A DNA stretch of 64,000 nucleotides from Cynocephalus volans (Eukaryota > Chordata > Mammalia > Dermoptera > Cynocephalidae), in contig NC_084463.1 of NCBI RefSeq assembly GCF_027409185.1, forward strand, positions 46,664,407 through 46,728,406, given 5' to 3'. A model generated the notes under the pieces. It did no database searches. It worked only from the letters and a program-made list of their open reading frames with translations, and was not told the DNA's origin. Positions 58,920 to 64,000 of this stretch are shown piece by piece (the stretch's first letter is position 1; every line of letters starts with the position of its first letter). A program made the translations under genes and the position numbers.

Positions 58920-61420
58920 GTGTGTGTGTTTTCTTTCAATCTCTTAGGTTCATTCATTCTGATGGCAGCTTCGGGTTCCACTGAAATTCTGATACTTTCC
59001 AAATCTTTATCTTGAGGTTTCCAAATCTTTAGCTTCAGATCTATCTCCTGAACCCTGGAATCATATATCCAATTGCTATTTGGACATTTCCTCAGAGATT
59101 TCAAATGTAAAGTGTCTGAATCTGTGTCACTCTGCTCATTATATTTTTCTCTTATTTTCCAAATTTCACTTTACAGTGCCAGTACCTTAGTAGCTGCCTT
59201 AGCCTTGGACTAAAACTCTTCTTTATACCCTCTGCAGAACAAATTTCTACCACATTCTGTTTGTTTCTGCTTTTTTGTTTTTTGTTATTTGTTCCCTTTT
59301 ATAGGATTACTTCCCACTGCTCTGTGTTTGCTGCTCTGTGTCCTGATGTATGTGGTCATCTCTTACCCTGTTTTCTTCCCCTCTGAGTCTCCCTTGCCTT
59401 TTCCCATTCTCCTTCTAGTGGATGAATGTTAAAATACAAATCTAGTAATATAACTTTCCTGTTCTTATAGTGACTCATTATTTATACCCTTGGTTTGGAA
59501 AGTGTCAGGGTTTACCTTGTAGTGGCTGTCGAGGGCCGTTCTGCAGGCTACAAGGGGGTCCCGTGTGTGTGGCACGGCTCCATGGAATTTCTTTGTTCAC
59601 CTTTGGTTGCTTGACGAGTCTTCCCAGAATTAAACAGCCTAACCTTTTGGCTTAGTATGGCTTTGGGAAATTCCCTGGAGTTTCTCAAAGGACATGTTAA
59701 AATACATCAAAATTAACTGGTTTATTTAAAAGGCATTGTCACTACTAAAGGTGTTTTTGATGCATGTTCTTGGTATGGGTTGATCAGTTTAATTTTGTTA
59801 TTAATCTTTTTTGTTAGTGATGTGTGCATGGACCCATTGTGGCTGTGGTCATGTTCTTGTACATGTGGAATGAAGTTATTATGTTGGATTTCTGTCCACA
59901 TCCAACAGGGAGGTGGTGGGTCTGAGTGCTGTGGTGTTTACAATTATTTGATCATCAACCAGTTACAGATTTCTTTGTTTCTCCCCACTCCCACAGTTTC
60001 ACTTGATTTACCAAGAACGTGTTCTTTCCTTGGTAACAATAAAGTGTGTTTTTGTTAGTTTGAGTAGGATCATTTAACTTTTCACTTTGTCACCTGTGCT
60101 GTTCCCGGAGTCTATTGGCAGGGAAATAAAAGGTATAAACATTGTGATTTTGTTTATAAATTAAAATGATCAATATAGAGTATAAGCAATATTAAATTGT
60201 CAAACATAACTAATCAATGTTATTGAAATCAAGTATAGTAAGTGTAAGATTAAAAAAGGGTTAAATTGTAAGTTTAAAAGGTTAAGAATTATAGTTTAAA
60301 CTAAAAGTGTGACGCTCTTTAAAGCCAAGCATGCTGCTATTGTATAGTTACCTGGCCACAAGCCACAGGCTTTGGGGTGAACTGTTGATGCATGAGTAGA
60401 TGTTTTTGTCACAGCATGAGTGCCTTGGAACGTATTGATCTTTCTTTTTCAATAGAAACAAAACAAGAAATGTTCTGATTAAAAGATAAATCATCATGTA
60501 AAAGGTTAAGTAAAAAAAACATAAATAAAGCAAGATTCTTATGGTTGTTGTCCACTGATGCACTAGACATCGTGGTCCGTGTCTTTTCTTTCCTCGCTGA
60601 AGCCACACCACCTATTCAGGTCCAACGAATCCTGCGGAGCTGGTCTCGGGCACGTGGACACGAACAATGCTTTCGCATGTAAGAAATACATTTTGGGATA
60701 CCTTTGTATGTGCTTTTCATTTGTAAGTAATTTTAAAAAATTAGTGAATAAAATGTTTTCTTGTTTAAATTGGGCCAAATATTTAAATGCAGAATCACTC
60801 CATAATCACTTTCTTCAATATTGCATTTGTCTATCATCTCAGCACAGCATCATTTACCTAGACACGGTGTTGTGTGTAGTTCCATTAGCGCATTGTATGT
60901 TCCTTGTGCTGTTGTGACTTAACTCTTGCTACTACCTCATATTCTTGAGAACTCATGGTTCACATGGAAGAGCTAAAACATCTTTTGTCACTTCAGTGAA
61001 CAGCAAACTGCATATGAAGCAGAACAATATTTTCTCCTTCTTTCTTATCCCTGTCTGTATTGAACTTTTGTTTAAATTAGTTCATGTAACATAAGATTTT
61101 AGGCATGTGTTTATACTTATGTCTTCATACCAGATCGTAAGCTCCTTAAAGGAGCAGGACTTTATTCATACTTTTATCACTAGCAACAAGAATGATTCTA
61201 GACCTATAAGGTAAGCTTTGTAATCATGTTTTTAGTAATTAATAAATTATTAAAAGGCAGAATGTGTCTTCTGTGATTTTTCTTTCTCCCACCATGTCGA
61301 GTACAAAGAAGCTGCATCTTATGTAACACACCTATGACACACACACACATAGAAGTTTGCCCCTCCCAGGTTCCTGTTATGTGATCCAGGGCTGATGATT
61401 TGAGTTGAAGAGAAATGTGT
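58100..61420. other. Intronic sequence without identified genes
   Basis: This part of the KRAB-ZNF intron holds a (GT)n run at 58888-58930, a short (AC)n at 61336-61349 and AT-rich sequence. Frames near 60350-60680 on the minus strand have no recognisable domain. I see no RNA gene. Confidence 0.5.
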
Positions 61421-61428
61421 CATTACAG

Positions 61429-61555
61429 GGATTGGTGTCGTTTGAGGATTTGGCTGTGGATTTCACCTGGGAGGAGTGGCAGTACCTGGATGATGCTCAG
61501 AGGAGCCTGTGCAGGGATGTGATGCTGAAGACCTGTAGCAGCCTGGTGGTGTTGG
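61429..61555 (+). CDS. KRAB-ZNF gene exon 3: KRAB A box
   Basis: This exon of 127 nt, the usual KRAB-A exon size, follows an acceptor CATTACAG and ends at donor TTGG|GTGAG in phase 1. It encodes [20 protein letters not shown] and then [20 protein letters not shown]. The KRAB A box recruits the TRIM28 (KAP1) corepressor to DNA bound by the zinc fingers. [11 protein letters not shown] and RDVML are present. In the usual DVMLE-N/T-Y block this copy has DVMLKTC, so the E of the MLE triplet is K and the tyrosine is C; LYRDV is LCRDV. MLE residues are known to matter for TRIM28 binding, so repression may be weakened. The closest recalled relative is the ZNF717-type KRAB domain. No zinc fingers are seen before 64000, so the product is incomplete here. 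Confidence 0.9.
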
Positions 61556-61806
61556 GTGAGTGAAACTCCATAGTAAGTCCTAGGAGCACCACTTTCTTCT
61601 TTGTTGATAAATATGGGAACCACTTATAGGGTTGAATTCTATTTAGGTAAGATTCCATTTTGTGGGGAATGTGAGTGGAGAATGTAAATGTCATCAGTCT
61701 CTAAGTGGCCCTTTCATTGCACAGCTTCTGAAGCCAAGCTCTTGTCATTCTTCTAAGGACCTGACTTAGTAGGTTTACAAAGTTCTGTGTTGTTTCTTAT
61801 TAACAG

Positions 61807-61899
61807 GCTGCTACATTCCCAAATGTGAGGTGATCTGCGAGTTGGAGCAGGGAGCAGAGTCATGGACATTAGAAGAAATCCTCAACCAGAGCCTACAAG
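61807..61899 (+). CDS. KRAB-ZNF gene exon 4: KRAB B box
   Basis: Acceptor TATTAACAG at 61806 and donor CAAG|GTTAGT at 61899/61900 bound a 93-nt exon. Phase 1 joins with exon 3 to complete a glycine codon, then CYIPKCEVICELEQGAESWT and LEEILNQSLQ. LEQGAE-W is the KRAB B signature. The usual KP (TKPEVI) has become KC. The exon ends in phase 1, as expected before a zinc-finger exon, which must lie beyond the window. Intron 3 is only 251 bp. Confidence 0.88.
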
Positions 61900-62889
61900 G
61901 TTAGTCAGTGCATAATGGGCAGGGAGGCAGGGAAGAGTAAAGCCCAGCATTTGCTGGTCATGTTCTGCTGTTTCTACTATTTTTTCCCTAGATCCCAGAT
62001 CTGAACACAGATTGTCTGTTTGCAGAAAACACATGCATTATATAATCTCCAAGGATGACTGTCACATGTATACCCCCACATTTTATTCTCCTAAATAGTT
62101 TTTAAATGTTTTCACATTTTATTTCATCTTATTGGATTGTGTTTTACACATGCATTCTACGTAATGAATCAGGAAAAATAATACTTTACATTTGACTCTA
62201 TTTTCTCTCACACCTCACATGGAATCCATAGGAATTTTTTTCTGTTTTCTTACTACCTCTATTGCTACATGGTTATATCCACCTCAGTCTCTCACAGAGG
62301 TGCTTCCAGAGAGTCAGATCACATCTGGGACAGCTTTCCTGCCCCCTCCACATATCCAGGCTCTTTCTGAGTATGTGCAGCCAAGTGCGCCACCTGCCTT
62401 CTCATTGTGATTTTTCTGCAAGGGTCCTGTTGTCCGTCCTTGAAGTCTTAACTTTATTTTCCACTCCCACGTCCCTCACAGTTAATCACATAAGTCTGTA
62501 GGTCTAGAAGCCCAAAGGTGTCCAAGATTCAAGTCTTTTTTTCTATTAGCTTCTTAGATGTTAGACAGATCAAAGGAATTGGATAGAAACTAGTTTAATC
62601 TCTAAATATCCTGTCCTCCTGAAAACTTAAAAGTTTGCAAGAGCATGTTATATACCTTTAGAAGTCAGTATAACCAATAATCAAACCAGTGTAAATGAGG
62701 GGCCATACAATAGCTATACATCAGACATGTTTTTATGAAACAAACATGTTATAGTTTTATAAAGTGGTCATGAGTTCAGCAACCTACAGTGCACTGGCTT
62801 TTTTTGTTTCACATTGATTTAAAACATCAATTTATAAAAATGTCACCTGACAATTTTAATTTATGATCAAAATTCTTAATTCTTCTGTT

Positions 62890-64000
62890 TCATTTTAGTT
62901 TTTTTTTACATTTTAAAAATATTTTTTCCATTTATTTTTTATTGAAGCATAGTTGATTATAAATATTTGTGGGGTGCAAAATTGACTATTGGTAGTAGTG
63001 TACAGTGTGTAATGGTCAGATCAAGATAGCTTCTTCATCATTACAATTCATAACCATTCCCGGTGTCCATTAACCAATTTCTCATTCATTTCTCATTAAC
63101 CCCCCTCCCTCTCTCTTCCCTTCCCTGTTTCTCATCTAGTAACTACAGTTCTGTTCTCTTCTTCTAGAAAATCTACATATTGTGATCACTATTTCTTTCT
63201 CTCTCTTTCTCTCTCTCTTTCCTTATTGTTCACTTGTTTATTTATGAATTCAGCTAATACTTATGAGTGAGGACATGTGGTATTTTTCTTTCTGTACTCG
63301 GGTTGTGTCACAATTTTCTCCAAGCCCATCCATGTTGCTTCAAAAGGCGTAATTTCTTTTTTTATTGTGGCTGAGTAGTATTCTATTGTGTATACATGCC
63401 ACATTTTCCTCATCCAGTCACTCATTGATGGAGATTTAGGTTGGTTCTATAGCCCGGCTATTGGAAATAGAGCTGCAATAAAAATGGGATTGCAGGTATC
63501 ACTTTGACATGATGATTTCCATTTGTAGTGGATTGAAGCTCACTGAAGCTTGAATTGTGTCCCCCAAGTTTTATGTATTAGAAACTTGCCCGTACTGTGA
63601 CTTTAGGAGGGTGGGAAATCCTAATATGGCAATTGAGAGGTGGAGCCATGAAGAGGTGATTAGATTGTAGGACCCTGTCATAGTGAATGGATTAAAAGTG
63701 GTGGTGAGGGTCATGGTTCAGAGGGCTTTAAAAAAAGAGAGGGGAGAGTCTGTCTCTCTCTCTCACTGTCTCTGCTCCACCATTTTTGCAGTGTGATACT
63801 CTGCTGTCACCGAAGTCACCACCAAAGAAAGCCTTCACCAGATGTATTCCCTGGACTTCGGACTTCCTACCCTCAGAAACTGTAAGCAGTAAATTTCATT
63901 TTCTTTACAAAATACCCAGTTCTGTGTATTTTACCATAAGAAGCAGAAACACATTAATACATCATTCCTTTGGATATATATCCAGTAGTGGGATGGCTGG
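62890..64000 (-). mobile_element. L1 3' UTR/ORF2 end, antisense, interrupted by a MaLR
   Basis: TTTTTTATTGAAGCATAGTTGATTATAAAT begins the complement of an L1 3' end. It runs to 63525 (GATGATTTCCAT) and resumes at 63961 with TCATTCCTTTGGATATATATCC, the normal continuation. The region 61900-62890 holds no zinc-finger exon and no repeat I can name. Confidence 0.8.
63527..63960 (+). mobile_element. MaLR LTR (MST-like), sense, inserted in L1
   Basis: It begins GTGGATTGAAGCTCACTGAAGC and ends CCATAAGAAGCAGAAACACATTAATAC. The flanking L1 sequence is continuous across it, which places the insertion after the L1. A (CT)n run sits at 63752-63766. Confidence 0.8.

Noticed and set aside
60348..60680. 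Possible processed gene on the minus strand starting near 60606
   Set aside because: The frame ends quickly in AT-rich sequence and shows no domain I recognise.
1..64000. CRISPR arrays, operons, integrons or phage systems
   Set aside because: The window is clearly a vertebrate nuclear genome. The only regular repeats are tandem minisatellites without spacers.
61900..64000. C2H2 zinc-finger exon of the KRAB gene
   Set aside because: No CxxC...HxxxH repeats or TGEKPY linkers occur in any frame. The remaining sequence is intronic, L1 and MaLR.

Overview
This is a mammalian nuclear genome window: AT-rich, packed with L1, MaLR/ERV long terminal repeats (LTRs) and tRNA-derived SINEs, with few exons. 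At least seven SINEs of one family are present, as monomers and dimers. They carry a tRNA-Ile-like head (TAGCTCA box A, GGGTTC box B) and A-rich tails. This matches, from memory, the CYN SINE of colugos (Dermoptera, e.g. Galeopterus). I infer a dermopteran source with moderate confidence; no search was run.

Region by region. 1-3.4 kb holds L1 and SINE sequence. 3.6-4.25 kb holds a complete intronless histone H3 locus: CCAAT and TATA promoter, a 136-codon open frame, the histone 3' stem-loop and a purine-rich downstream element. The protein differs from canonical H3.1 at 26 positions, including K36M. 4.3-17 kb is a mosaic of LTRs, MaLRs and SINEs. 17.8-18.07 kb is a 41-bp minisatellite. 18-25.4 kb is mostly unrecognised sequence with one orphan CpG island at 20.1-20.7 kb. 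25.5-28 kb is LTR-like and AT-rich. 28.5-30.0 kb has a histone-H2B-like promoter, a possible non-coding first exon, and a strongly GC-rich nested tandem repeat. 30-34.3 kb is mainly antisense L1. 34.9-37.8 kb is an unidentified GC-richer segment with an exact 70-bp tandem duplication. 37.9-40.3 kb is a decayed ERV-L-like provirus on the minus strand. 40.5-48.2 kb is antisense L1 with nested insertions. From about 48.5 kb the plus strand carries the 5' half of a KRAB zinc-finger gene: a CpG-island exon 1, a start exon at 50.2-50.35 kb, a KRAB-A exon at 61.43 kb and a KRAB-B exon at 61.81 kb. Its large intron is filled with LTR, ERV-L, MITE and L1 sequence. No zinc-finger array is seen before the window ends, so the gene is partial here.

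Only two protein-coding loci are well supported: the divergent H3 and the KRAB-ZNF 5' exons. I see no evidence that they work together. KRAB zinc-finger proteins usually silence retroelements, which dominate this window, but that link is general family knowledge and not specific to this gene.
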